From: Marinomonas posidonica IVIA-Po-181
GTDB lineage: Bacteria > Pseudomonadota > Gammaproteobacteria > Pseudomonadales > Marinomonadaceae
Assembly: GCF_000214215.1 (NCBI RefSeq)
Contig: NC_015559.1
Coordinates: 2,281,001-2,345,000, forward strand
Direction: 5' to 3'
DNA: 64,000 nucleotides
This document shows positions 37,049-46,331 of this stretch, one piece after another (within the stretch, counting starts at the first letter, position 1; each line of letters begins with the position of its first letter). A program made the position numbers and the translations under genes. The notes beneath the pieces are model-generated. The model searched no databases, had not been told where the DNA came from, and saw only the letters and a list, made by a program, of their open reading frames with translations.

Positions 37049-38071
37049 TTAGTCGCCTTCCCCCACCATCTCTTCTCTCACTTCCCCCACCAACCCTTCT
37101 CTCACTTCCGCCATTAAGTGCAAGGATTTAAGCCTCGCGTCAGCATCGTGAATCGGCATGGAGATGATGAGTTCGTCTATGCCTGTGGCTTCTATGAAGC
37201 GCTCTAACTGAAAGGCCACTGTCGCTTTTGATCCCACCACGGCGTATTGCAGCATGTGCTCAACCATGTGTTTTTCACTGGCCGACCAAATGCCTTCCAT
37301 GGAATCCACCGGTCTTGGGAAAGGACGATTGCGGTCACGACGCAAATTGACAAATTGCTGCAGGGCTGAAGTGAAAAGATACTGCGCCTCTTCATCTGTG
37401 TCTGCTACGACTGCCATGACACCCGCCATGGCATGAGGCTGATCGCCTTCTTCGGCAGCTTTAAAATGACGGCGATAAATGGTCAAGGCTTGATGCAATT
37501 GATCTGGCGCAAAGTGAGAAGCAAAAGAATAAGGTAAGCCAAACTGCGCGGCGACTTGAGCACTGTACAAGCTGGAACCCAACATCCAGATTGGCACATT
37601 CGTTCCCCAGCCTGGCACGGCACGAATGCCCTTCTCTTGGTCACTTAAATAGCCTTGCAGCTCTCGCACATCGTCAGGGTAAGAGTCCACATTGGCGTCC
37701 ATGTTACGGCGCAAAGCACGTGCCGTCATCATGTCGGTACCAGGTGCCCGACCTAGCCCCAGATCAATTCGATTTGGGTACAATTCTGCCAAGGTGCCGA
37801 ATTGCTCCGCGATAACCAATGGCGAGTGATTGGGCAGCATCACGCCACCAGCCCCTAGACGAATCTCTTTTGTGTGCGCGCCAAGGTGCGCCAACACCAC
37901 GGATGTTGCCGAGCTGGCCACACCAGCCATACCGTGGTGTTCCGCCAACCAAAAACGAGCATAGCCAAGTTGCTCTGCCGTTTGCGCCATTTTGACGCTC
38001 ATTTTTAATGAATCCGCTACCGAAAAACCTTCGGCAACGGGCGCAAGATCCAGAATAGAGAAAGGAATCAT
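37049..38071 (-). CDS. LLM-class flavin-dependent oxidoreductase (MsnO8/YhbW-like)
   Basis: The 340-residue luciferase-like monooxygenase fold begins [16 protein letters not shown]. It has [42 protein letters not shown] and [13 protein letters not shown], all typical of the MsnO8/YhbW group. Such proteins use FMNH2 and O2 on unknown substrates. The C-terminus has a short near-duplicate ([16 protein letters not shown]) after the normal family end. It borders the inverted-repeat element and is followed upstream by cti. Confidence 0.88.
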   Translation of the reverse strand: MIPFSILDLAPVAEGFSVADSLKMSVKMAQTAEQLGYARFWLAEHHGMAGVASSATSVVLAHLGAHTKEIRLGAGGVMLPNHSPLVIAEQFGTLAELYPNRIDLGLGRAPGTDMMTARALRRNMDANVDSYPDDVRELQGYLSDQEKGIRAVPGWGTNVPIWMLGSSLYSAQVAAQFGLPYSFASHFAPDQLHQALTIYRRHFKAAEEGDQPHAMAGVMAVVADTDEEAQYLFTSALQQFVNLRRDRNRPFPRPVDSMEGIWSASEKHMVEHMLQYAVVGSKATVAFQLERFIEATGIDELIISMPIHDADARLKSLHLMAEVREGLVGEVREEMVGEGD

Positions 38072-38163
38072 AAAACCTACTCAAAGAATGTAAAAGATAC
38101 TCTGATATTTGGATCCACATCGCTCAGTTACAAGATAACAATCTTGCAGCAAATGCAGAAAGC

Positions 38164-40512
38164 TTAGCGATTTTCCAAACGGTTATAATCTAAAATTCCG
38201 CTTTCTCTGGGTCGATCCTGTTTATTTAACTTGGCAATGGCATCGCTGACCACCCAAAAATTAGGGTGTGTTCGGCGGATACCATAGCCGTTTAATAAAT
38301 TCACATAATCTTGTCGTGTCTTCAAATTCGCAATCTGTTTCACCCAATCTTGTAGTTCGGACGCTTCTACCTGCATCAACACATTTGGATAATCACCTAG
38401 CACGCCTTTCGCCAAGGTAATGCCATCCTCTTCTGGCAAACGGCTAGATGCTTCATCTAACAAGCTGGAAATGTTGGCGTGGGCTTTATTGTGAATCAGA
38501 CTCAACACCTCAAACGGCTTGCCTTGACGCGTCACTAGCACCGTCACCAAATTAGGCAAATACTGAAGACCACCGCCTTTCACTTGCTGTAACGACAGCA
38601 AAGCCGTCACATCATCCTCGGCTAGCTCACTCTTCTGAAGGTCGTAACCGTGATCCAAAATATCGCTCAACTTAGTGCGCAGCATTTCATAAAGCTCAGC
38701 CTGATAATCATCCGTTGAATACGCCACATCGGATTGCACGCCAACCTTAATATAATCACTAAAGATATAGTTTTTGATGATCTGGTTGGCATCACGATAC
38801 CAATACTGACGTGTACGCTCTCGGTCTTCTTTTGGCAGGAACATAAGGAAATTCATCTCCCCCTCCATACGCAAAAAGTCCATATAGAGACGCGTTACTA
38901 GCTGATGCCCAACATTACCGTAGACGTCAAAACCCGCCACTAAAAGATAATGAATTCGTTCCAATAAAGGGTAATCAATGACCCAAGCTGTTTTCGGATG
39001 CTGACCAACCATTCCTCTAACCACAGAGGCATTATCAAAGTGCCTAAAAATGGTTAACGCGGCATTTTGATTTTCGCCATCGCCGTCCCAGATTAAATCC
39101 AAATCCAACGCAATACGCTTATTGAACTCCTTTTGCATTAACTTGGCTTTCGCCGACAAATAGGATTTTTGCTGCTCGGAAAACATTATCCATGAAGCAA
39201 TCGACAAGGTATTACTGGATTCCACCGCCGGCATGTCTAACTCTTTCACCTGGCTTTCAAGAAAGTCTGCTGAGGTATTGTTATAAGTAATATCAGGATC
39301 AAGGAAATACACCCAGAACTGCTCATTAATCACATTAACAGCCACCTGACCGCGACAAACAGGCCCTTTGATAAAGGCCATGATGGTTTTCTGGGCATGA
39401 TCAAGTAAAAAGTGATAGCGAGCATAAGCCGGAATGTCTCGGAAGGCCCTAAACGGATTGGTCGCTATTTTAGGCTGATAACTGGGCAACTCAGTGACAT
39501 CGTAGTCTATTTGGTAAAAATACGACTGCCAACGAGCATAACGAGCCTCATCCAAGCGCATTGGAATGTGGTTTTTTTGCACCTTCACTTCAGGGTCTAA
39601 CCAAAGACGATAATAGACGCGATCGACCTTTGGGTCATCGTATGGGCGTCGTGTCGCAATTCGATCAATCGGTTCACCTGGGGCGGTTTTTGAACGTACT
39701 AGACGAAAACGATGCCCCTCGCCCTCTCCTAGATACAAGCTATAAAGGTAAATATGCTCATATATATAACGCGCCACTAGTTGATCTTTTAACTCATCGC
39801 CGTTAAAGCGGCTTTCCCATAATGCCACTTGCTGTGCGAGCGCATCAGGTATGGCATTGGGCTTAGGCATTTTGCCACCACTGGCTAACCAATGTGACAA
39901 GGTATTGTATTCGGCATCACTTAATTGAGGTAAACCATAAGGCATTCCCCAGTTAGGGTAATCTCTCTCAAATTGGTCGTATTCTTCAATGCTAACGCAC
40001 TGCTGATCACGCGCTAAAGTAAAGTCGTAATCGTCCCCTAATACTGGCTGAGTGAACTCCCCTTGCTGCTTACGTAACGCAATTGCTCGATACAATAAAC
40101 TGCCTTCTAAATTAGCCGCTGGTGATTGCCCTCGCTCGTTAAGCACAGGGTGGAAACCCTTCTGCCGCCACTCATCCGTTGTTTTACCATCAATGAATAA
40201 GCGTGACGGCGTCGCCGCAAGTAAACGCGTGCCATCATAGACCAAATCCTTTGATCCTCCTCGCTCTAACCCTTCGGAGGCCGTTAACTTAAGCTGACAC
40301 GGGGCGTCATAACAAGCATGACAAGAGACACAACGAGAATCCAAAATGGGTTTTACTTTCTCTCGATAAAATGCCGCTTCTTCGGCAGAAACAGATTGTG
40401 CTCGATTTTCTGGGGTGGCAGGACCAAACACTGAATCCAATTGTTGCGTTGCATAAGCCGCACAGCCCGTCACAACAATCAAACTCAATAACAACATCAC
40501 CCAACGAGACAT
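38164..40512 (-). CDS. cti: Cti, fatty acid cis/trans isomerase
   Basis: The 782-residue protein from the ATG at 40512 has an N-terminal signal with a lipobox-like VTGC, then a c-type haem site RCVSCHACYDAPC (CxxCH). Long family-specific blocks follow, such as FIDGKTTDEWRQKGFHPVLN, IMAFIKGPVCRGQVAVNVI and NEQFWVYFLDPD. Pseudomonas Cti has about 766 residues. It converts cis-unsaturated acyl chains of membrane phospholipids to trans in the periplasm, a rapid response to solvent or heat stress. A terminator from the upstream gene precedes it, so it has its own promoter. Confidence 0.95.
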   Translation of the reverse strand: MSRWVMLLLSLIVVTGCAAYATQQLDSVFGPATPENRAQSVSAEEAAFYREKVKPILDSRCVSCHACYDAPCQLKLTASEGLERGGSKDLVYDGTRLLAATPSRLFIDGKTTDEWRQKGFHPVLNERGQSPAANLEGSLLYRAIALRKQQGEFTQPVLGDDYDFTLARDQQCVSIEEYDQFERDYPNWGMPYGLPQLSDAEYNTLSHWLASGGKMPKPNAIPDALAQQVALWESRFNGDELKDQLVARYIYEHIYLYSLYLGEGEGHRFRLVRSKTAPGEPIDRIATRRPYDDPKVDRVYYRLWLDPEVKVQKNHIPMRLDEARYARWQSYFYQIDYDVTELPSYQPKIATNPFRAFRDIPAYARYHFLLDHAQKTIMAFIKGPVCRGQVAVNVINEQFWVYFLDPDITYNNTSADFLESQVKELDMPAVESSNTLSIASWIMFSEQQKSYLSAKAKLMQKEFNKRIALDLDLIWDGDGENQNAALTIFRHFDNASVVRGMVGQHPKTAWVIDYPLLERIHYLLVAGFDVYGNVGHQLVTRLYMDFLRMEGEMNFLMFLPKEDRERTRQYWYRDANQIIKNYIFSDYIKVGVQSDVAYSTDDYQAELYEMLRTKLSDILDHGYDLQKSELAEDDVTALLSLQQVKGGGLQYLPNLVTVLVTRQGKPFEVLSLIHNKAHANISSLLDEASSRLPEEDGITLAKGVLGDYPNVLMQVEASELQDWVKQIANLKTRQDYVNLLNGYGIRRTHPNFWVVSDAIAKLNKQDRPRESGILDYNRLENR

Positions 40513-40577
40513 AACTCTTACTTCCATCCTATTACTAGTATTCCACTGAAATTTCGAGGCAACCAATGACTCTTCAT

Positions 40578-40603
40578 AAAAAAAACGCCTCAAGAGGCGT
40601 TTT
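40578..40603 (-). terminator. Rho-independent terminator after the acidic protein gene
   Basis: On the minus strand AAACGCCT, loop, AGGCGTTT is followed by eight T. It lies between the stop at 40630 and the cti start at 40512. Confidence 0.85.
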
Positions 40604-40629
40604 ATTTTTTACCGTTACTCTATCGCTTT

Positions 40630-41229
40630 CTACTCATTATCAACACGCTGATCATCAGGGTATTCATCTGATAATTCATAAGAATCTTCCCCCATATCTT
40701 CATTTGCTATCATTAACGCTTCTTCATACGCGCCACCAAATTCGATACGGGTAATGTCGTATAAATCGTATTCAAACGAATCATCAAACCAGCGAGCATC
40801 CGAACCAATTTCTTCCAGTTCATAAGTCACTGCATCCGCACGCACCACTCGACCAATTTCACAACTGTCAGGCTCTACTTCTTCACGGTGCAAAGTCACT
40901 AAGCCAAATTCTTCACTGATGTCCATCAAGAGAACGGCTAAATCATCCAGCTCAACTTCTGGGTCCATCACCTCTTCTTCACGAAGAGCCAGAACGCGCT
41001 TTTGAAAATCATTAAAAGGAGCCGGGTGAGCAAAGTCACTAATGTCTTCTAAAAACAATATTTGGTAACCATTAAGACGGACACTGTCGTCTACCAGCTG
41101 GAGCAAAACCATTTCTTCATTGGCATCCACGATAAAACCATCCGACCAACTGTCCGGGCCATCCAGTTCTTCACGAAAAATGCGAACTACATTTTTCCGA
41201 GTACGTGCTTTTTCCAACTCAATGAGCAT
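40630..41229 (-). CDS. Acidic protein with two similar beta-rich halves, unknown function
   Basis: I do not recognise a named family. The 199 residues are strongly acidic. Two segments look alike: SDGFIVDANEEMVLLQLVDD with GYQILFLEDISDF (~30-66), and CEIGRVVRADAVTYELEEIG with EYDLYDITRIEFG (~127-168). Both read as a small beta barrel of the Sm/SH3 kind ending in a D-I-(S/T) turn. There is no signal peptide or membrane helix. It lies upstream of cti with its own terminator and 69 bp downstream of yacL on the same strand. Confidence 0.8.
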   Translation of the reverse strand: MLIELEKARTRKNVVRIFREELDGPDSWSDGFIVDANEEMVLLQLVDDSVRLNGYQILFLEDISDFAHPAPFNDFQKRVLALREEEVMDPEVELDDLAVLLMDISEEFGLVTLHREEVEPDSCEIGRVVRADAVTYELEEIGSDARWFDDSFEYDLYDITRIEFGGAYEEALMIANEDMGEDSYELSDEYPDDQRVDNE

Positions 41230-41298
41230 ATTGGCTCCCTAAAATAACGTAAAATTCAAACACCCTAATAGTGTAAACCTAGCCAGCCTGAGGAACAA

Positions 41299-41679
41299 CT
41301 ATTGCAGCACGTCATGCCAGTTTTCAACGACTTCAATCAAATCTTCTAAACCACATTCAGCTTGAATGCCATCTGTCGATGTTTGATAAAAATTCTCTTG
41401 TGAATCAAACATCGCCTTAATTTCTTCTTCCGCCGCATCCAGATCCAATTGACGGGCAACATTCACCCCTTCTTCACTAATCACAACGCGAAACGGACCA
41501 TGTGAAAACTCGGTCATTTCTTTTTCAGTTTCGGCTAAACGAGCCGCCATTAGCACTCGTTGAATCATTTCAAGTTCGCATACGTGCTCAGTCACCCATT
41601 CACCAATGGCGGCAAATTCATAACCGGTATAAATACGATAACTCTTGTCTTCCTGATCAAAGGCGATTTCATAATCCAT
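41299..41679 (-). CDS. yacL: YacL-family protein (UPF0231)
   Basis: The 126-residue protein resembles E. coli YacL: MDYEIAFDQEDKSYRIYTGY at the start, EFAAIGEWVTEHV, and a C-terminal CGLEDLIEVVENWHD. The function is unknown. I start at the ATG at 41679 with GAGG 9 nt upstream. A GTG at 41694 that overlaps the ylqF stop (GTGA) is possible and would add five residues. It is almost certainly cotranscribed with ylqF. Confidence 0.82.
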   Translation of the reverse strand: MDYEIAFDQEDKSYRIYTGYEFAAIGEWVTEHVCELEMIQRVLMAARLAETEKEMTEFSHGPFRVVISEEGVNVARQLDLDAAEEEIKAMFDSQENFYQTSTDGIQAECGLEDLIEVVENWHDVLQ

Positions 41680-41690
41680 GGCCTTGAACC

Positions 41691-42665
41691 TCACTCTTTC
41701 TCTTCATGTTGCTGCTGTCTTCGATATTCTTGATTATTCGCTTGCTGACGTTGCGGCACAGCGGCCGCCAAACGCGCTAAACGTTCTGCTTCTTTTTTCG
41801 CTTTGGCTTCTTCTACCAATGCTTCTTCATGGGCAATCATTTCTGGCGTTTCCATAACATATGGGCCAATTGCACCAGTACGTACATCGTTCAAAAACAC
41901 TTCCGCGGCCTTGTGCATATCAACCTTGCCACCTGAACGCAAAGCACCCCGTTTAGAACCAATGATTTTTAGTGTTTCAAAAGGATCGGACACAACGTCT
42001 TTCAGCTTATAACGAGCCATCAACGCCTCAAGGTAATCACTGATGAAAAATTTCAAGCCAGCTAATGCCACATCTTCATAGTCGATGGCGGTATCACGAA
42101 CGGCACCCGTTACTGCAAGCCGATAACTGGCATCCGGGTTTTCAATTTTTGGCCATAAAATGCCTGGTGTGTCGAGTAACTGAAAGCCGTCAGTAACCTT
42201 GAGCTTCTGTTGTGCTTTTGTCACAGCGGGCTCATCGCCAACTTTCGCAACGCGCCGACCTAATAGAGCATTCATCAAACTGGATTTACCCACATTCGGT
42301 ATGCCGGCAATCATGGCTCGAATGGGTTTTTCCGCTGAACCACGGTGTGGCACCATTTGTGCGACCCACTGGCTAATTTTCACGACATCATTTTTTTCCA
42401 ATGTGGAAAATGGGTGTGCTAAAACCGTTTCACTACCGCGCCAATGCGCCAGCCATAAGTCTAAACGGGCTTTATCTGCCAAATCTTTTTTATTCAATAA
42501 ACGCAGAACCGGAACATCGCCACGAAGGGTATTGAGCATAGGGTTTTGACTGGAGTCTGGGATGCGCGCATCCAATACTTCGATCACTATGTCAACTTGC
42601 GTCATCACCTCTTCGATTTCGCGACGCGCTTTGTTCATGTGTCCTGGATACCACTGAACGCCCAA
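41691..42665 (-). CDS. ylqF: YlqF/RbgA-type ribosome biogenesis GTPase
   Basis: The 324-residue protein is a circularly permuted GTPase: G4 LLNKKDLADK comes first, then G1 AGIPNVGKSSLMNAL, G2 region AVTKAQQ and G3 LLDTPGILWP. The N-terminus VQWYPGHMNKARREI is the family hallmark. It acts late in assembly of the 50S subunit. A charged, Gln-rich tail (~285-324) ends the protein. It heads the ylqF-yacL unit. Confidence 0.93.
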   Translation of the reverse strand: MGVQWYPGHMNKARREIEEVMTQVDIVIEVLDARIPDSSQNPMLNTLRGDVPVLRLLNKKDLADKARLDLWLAHWRGSETVLAHPFSTLEKNDVVKISQWVAQMVPHRGSAEKPIRAMIAGIPNVGKSSLMNALLGRRVAKVGDEPAVTKAQQKLKVTDGFQLLDTPGILWPKIENPDASYRLAVTGAVRDTAIDYEDVALAGLKFFISDYLEALMARYKLKDVVSDPFETLKIIGSKRGALRSGGKVDMHKAAEVFLNDVRTGAIGPYVMETPEMIAHEEALVEEAKAKKEAERLARLAAAVPQRQQANNQEYRRQQQHEEKE

Positions 42666-42826
42666 CCTGATTCCCCTTTCTTTGTCTGTTTCTTGCTGGC
42701 TGCGGATTCTAGCACAAGTTCACACTAAGGATGACACATTCCTGAACAATCTGATTATGGTCACAATGTGCAAGAGCCTGACCTAGGTCAACACCCTTAA
42801 GTTAAGATTCCGCCTATACTGCGAGG

Positions 42827-42949
42827 GTCATCTAAATAAGCGTTAAGGTTTCTGCACCTAACGTATTTTATTTGAATGACTGTTCTCTCGATCGAGCCAT
42901 TTAAGGCTCATTCAGCCGGGGTCATGTGTGTGATGACCTCGGTTTTTTT
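42827..42949 (+). ncRNA. Candidate small RNA (~120 nt)
   Basis: No gene reads on the plus strand here, yet a strong plus-strand terminator ends at 42949. Upstream lie a TATACT -10 box (42815-42820), a 12-bp palindrome TGACCTAGGTCA (42779-42790) near the -35 region, and two further hairpins: GTTAAGGT/ACCTAAC with a bulge, and GAGCC/GGCTC. The layout is that of an intergenic small RNA. No known RNA family was recognised. The -35 itself is poor. Confidence 0.4.
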
Positions 42950-43516
42950 CATTTGCTGCGCGACAAAATCCAGCAAGTCTGGATACAGCAAAAGAAACGG
43001 CTGTTCAGCCTGTTCAATGACTTCAGGCAATTCCTCCACAAAGCTCTGCAAGTGATGACCATGCCGCCAACGCCTCATGATGGAATGAATCGCCTTTTCT
43101 ACCCCATTTATCTGACCTAAATTAGCCAACCAATTATGTTCTTCAAGTGATTCAATCATGCGCATCAATCGCTCAGGTGTTCTTCGCTTGTCTTTCACTA
43201 ACCCTTCAACAGCCCGCTGACAAAACAAAGCCAGCGGCTCATCACTAAACTTTGACCAGTATTGTATCAACCAATAATCCATCGCAATGTCTTGCACTAT
43301 ACCGGCAAAACGTCGCCTACCCAGCCTTGGCATTACTCGAAAGGCCAAGCTGGCAGGATGCTCATCAACCATCACATCCACCATTTGATGCAAACGCCAG
43401 CCTTGGTATAAGTCGTCATCTAATTGGGAAGCAACAACAGGAAAGTCACCCAATAAATTCCCCGCCCATGATGTCTTAGTTAGACTGGCAATATGCAGGT
43501 GAGCGAAGTAATTCAT
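42908..43516 (-). CDS. acpH: AcpH-type acyl carrier protein phosphodiesterase
   Basis: The 202-residue protein matches the AcpH family: MNYFAHLHIASLTKTSWAGN, LLGDFPVVASQL, LHQMVDVMVDEHP and VQDIAMDYWLIQYWSKFSD. The HD-like metal-site residues are His in FAHLH, Asp in LLGDF, and His/Asp in LHQMVD and DIAMDYW. It removes the 4'-phosphopantetheine group from holo-ACP. The last ~14 codons overlap a plus-strand terminator. It is divergent from the peptide transporter operon. Confidence 0.88.
   Translation of the reverse strand: MNYFAHLHIASLTKTSWAGNLLGDFPVVASQLDDDLYQGWRLHQMVDVMVDEHPASLAFRVMPRLGRRRFAGIVQDIAMDYWLIQYWSKFSDEPLALFCQRAVEGLVKDKRRTPERLMRMIESLEEHNWLANLGQINGVEKAIHSIMRRWRHGHHLQSFVEELPEVIEQAEQPFLLLYPDLLDFVAQQMKKTEVITHMTPAE
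42916..42949 (+). terminator. Plus-strand terminator overlapping the acpH 3' end
   Basis: CCGGGGTCAT, loop GTGTGTG, ATGACCTCGG, seven T: a 10-bp stem with one G-U pair. It is read on the plus strand, but the minus-strand acpH codes through it (last codons MKKTEVITHMTPAE). Confidence 0.75.
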
Positions 43517-43750
43517 TGCTTCGTTCTCCCACTTAGCTGGCAGGAAAACTTGTCTAAATACGTCATAAGTGGATCTCGTCCTGTCTTTTTTTGGCCATCT
43601 TTGTCAGAATACCCTCTTTGTCTATATGGTCAAAATCTAATAATTAAACGCCAACACTCAGACCAAACAGACACCTTCGCTAGACAAACAAACGTCAATA
43701 GAAGGAGGAAGCATCGCTTTCAAGGGCATCACAAAAGAGATCATATAAGA

Positions 43751-45280
43751 ATGAAACCAACGGTTATTATAGTTGCTTGCTTGAGCATTCTCTTGAGCAG
43801 TCACACCTTATCTGCCACCCTTAAAATGGCATTTGACGCCGACCCTATTTCGCTCGACCCCCATGAACAGTTGTCTGAAGGGACATTGCAGTTCTCTCAT
43901 TTAGCATTTGATCCACTGTTAAGATGGCAGCAAAACGGGACATTTGAGCCAAGATTAGCCACTCATTGGCAAGCCATTACTCCCTCGACCACACGTTTTT
44001 TCTTACGCCAAGGTGTGACGTTTCACTCCGGCAACCCGCTTACCTCGGCCGACGTTGTTTACACGATTAACCGTCTCAAACATTCAACTGATTTTCGAGC
44101 CATGTTTGACACCATACAATCCGCCAAAGTCATCGATGATTATACCCTTGATGTCAGTAGCGCCAAACCGAATCCCCTAATACTCAACATCATGACCTAT
44201 GTGTTTCCGATGGATAAAGACTTTTATCAAGGCCAGGACGAGATTGTAAAGTACGGCGAAACCTTCGCCTCTCGCCATGTTTCAGGTACTGGCCCTTTCA
44301 TCTTAGAGAAACGCGAATTAGGGTCACGAATGGAGTTCAGACGTAACCCAAATTATTGGGATACCTCGTCGCCCGGTAATGTCGACAAATTAATTTTCAC
44401 GCCCATTCGTAACGACGCTACACGCTTAGCCGCCTTGTTATCCGGTGACGTGGATTTCATTTTCCCTGTCTCTCCCATTGATATCCAGCGCACTCAAAAA
44501 ACAGCCGGCATTCAACTGGTTACCATGCCCAGCACACGTATCCTGTTGTTGCATATGAATCAAACAAGACGCCAAGAATTTAAAGATACTCGTGTACGTA
44601 AAGCCATCAACCTTGCCATCAACCAAGCCTTAATCGTCGATAAAATCTTGCGCGGCTACGCCACCCCAGCAGGCCAACTCAGCCCTAACCGCTTCCTTGG
44701 TCACATAGCCGACTTACAACCTGAATATGACCTTACAAAAGCCCGCCAGCTGATGAAGGAAGCCGGTTACGAACAAGGATTTCGAGTCAGTATGATGGCC
44801 CCCAACAACCGCTACACCAATGATGAAAAAGTCGCTCAAGCCGTCACCGCCATGCTGGCTAAAATCAATATTAAAGCGGATTTAAAAACCCTACCGAAAG
44901 CACAGTACTTTAAAGAATTTGATGACCGAAGTGCTGACATTATGATGCTAGGCTGGCAGTCTGACACTATGGACTCCAACAATTTATTTGAGTTTATTAT
45001 TGCCTGCACGGATGCCAAAACCGGTCTTGGCGCTTATAATGCCAGCGAATATTGCAACCCAAGCATCACAGATGATATTCACCAAGCCAACCAAGAGCTT
45101 AACCCAGAAAGGCGCTTACGCTTACTGCAAGGCATTGAAAAAACACTCTATCAGGAGTCAGCCATCGTGCCTCTTTATTGGCAATTTTTAACTTGGGCTG
45201 CAAAGGATAAGGTCAAAATACAAGACATAGTCAATGACCGAAACTACCCTTACATTGGAGATCTCATCATTGAACAATAA
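43751..45280 (+). CDS. Periplasmic oligopeptide-type substrate-binding protein (SBP family 5)
   Basis: The start at 43751 gives 509 residues with a signal peptide (KPTVIIVACLSILLSSHTLSA). Family 5 motifs follow: LKMAFDADPISLDPHEQLSE, TRFFLRQGVTFHSGNPLTSADVVYT and RRNPNYWD, then a C-terminal lobe. Relatives bind di- or oligopeptides, nickel or sugars; the substrate cannot be told here. It is the first gene of a five-gene ABC operon ending in a LysR regulator. The 43517-43750 stretch before it should hold the promoter; nothing definite is seen. Confidence 0.92.
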   Translation: MKPTVIIVACLSILLSSHTLSATLKMAFDADPISLDPHEQLSEGTLQFSHLAFDPLLRWQQNGTFEPRLATHWQAITPSTTRFFLRQGVTFHSGNPLTSADVVYTINRLKHSTDFRAMFDTIQSAKVIDDYTLDVSSAKPNPLILNIMTYVFPMDKDFYQGQDEIVKYGETFASRHVSGTGPFILEKRELGSRMEFRRNPNYWDTSSPGNVDKLIFTPIRNDATRLAALLSGDVDFIFPVSPIDIQRTQKTAGIQLVTMPSTRILLLHMNQTRRQEFKDTRVRKAINLAINQALIVDKILRGYATPAGQLSPNRFLGHIADLQPEYDLTKARQLMKEAGYEQGFRVSMMAPNNRYTNDEKVAQAVTAMLAKINIKADLKTLPKAQYFKEFDDRSADIMMLGWQSDTMDSNNLFEFIIACTDAKTGLGAYNASEYCNPSITDDIHQANQELNPERRLRLLQGIEKTLYQESAIVPLYWQFLTWAAKDKVKIQDIVNDRNYPYIGDLIIEQ

Positions 45281-45350
45281 TGTGCCCTCTATACTCAATG
45301 AGCCATTTATTGCTATCCAACGGCACACCAGCGGAGAATCCATCTAATCC

Positions 45351-46331
45351 ATGTTAGTGTTTTTACTACGCCGTTTAATACAAGCCGGTTTTGTCTTAGT
45401 TGCCATCAGCTTGATCAGCTTTGCCATCCAAGACAAATTAGGCGACCCCGTCAGACAAATGGTGGGAATGACAACGACTCCCGAGGTGCGCGAGCAACTG
45501 AGAGAAGAGTTAGGACTCAATGACGGCTTTCTTACCCAATACGCTAGATTTGCAAGGAATGCTTTAACGGGAGATTTTGGTACTTCCTATTATTATAAAG
45601 AGCCCACAATTGATGTTATTCTGAAGAAATTACCAGCCACATTCGAACTGGCTTTCTGTGCTATTTTACTGGTGATACTCATCGCAACCCCCTTTGGTAT
45701 CATCACCGCAATCAATCCTAAACACCTTATTTCACGGTTAATCATACTGGTCAGTTCGATTGGCCTCTCCATCCCAATCTTTATTATTGCCATTTTTATG
45801 GTGTACGTATTTTCCATTCAATGGAACCTTGCACCAAGCTTTGGTCGAGGTGAAACCATTGTGCTGTTTGGCGCTTGGGAAAGTGGTTTATTCACCAAAG
45901 ATGGCCTTAGCCATTTATTATTACCCAGCCTGTCTTTGGCCATTGCGCTGACGCCTATTTTCGTACGACTTATTCGCTCTGAAATGAGTGAAGTACTGCA
46001 GTCTGAATACATTCGATTTGCTTGGTCAAAAGGCTTATCAGCACCGCGTATTTATTTCTTCCATGCGCTAAAAAACACCATGCTTCCCATTATTACAATT
46101 GGCGGCATTCAGGCTGGAACCTTAGTCGCTTATACCATTTTGACTGAAACCATTTTTCAATGGCCCGGTATGGGATTTTTGTTCATGGACGCCGTGAGCC
46201 GAGTCGACACGCCATTGATTTCAGCCTATTTAATGGTGGTTGGCGGTATGTTCGTCGTCATGAATACCCTAGTAGACCTGATCTACGGTCTGGTTAATCC
46301 AACCGTTCGTTTAGCGAGTCATGGCCTATGA
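45351..46331 (+). CDS. Peptide-type ABC transporter permease (DppB/OppB family)
   Basis: The 326-residue protein has a first membrane helix (RRLIQAGFVLVAISLISFAI), a periplasmic segment with REQLREELGLND, and then about five helices. The cytosolic EAA-like coupling loop is RSEMSEVLQSEYIRFAWSKG. The family signature QAGTLVAYTILTETIFQWPGMG is present. It pairs with the next permease, with which it overlaps by 4 bp (ATGA). Confidence 0.94.
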   Translation: MLVFLLRRLIQAGFVLVAISLISFAIQDKLGDPVRQMVGMTTTPEVREQLREELGLNDGFLTQYARFARNALTGDFGTSYYYKEPTIDVILKKLPATFELAFCAILLVILIATPFGIITAINPKHLISRLIILVSSIGLSIPIFIIAIFMVYVFSIQWNLAPSFGRGETIVLFGAWESGLFTKDGLSHLLLPSLSLAIALTPIFVRLIRSEMSEVLQSEYIRFAWSKGLSAPRIYFFHALKNTMLPIITIGGIQAGTLVAYTILTETIFQWPGMGFLFMDAVSRVDTPLISAYLMVVGGMFVVMNTLVDLIYGLVNPTVRLASHGL

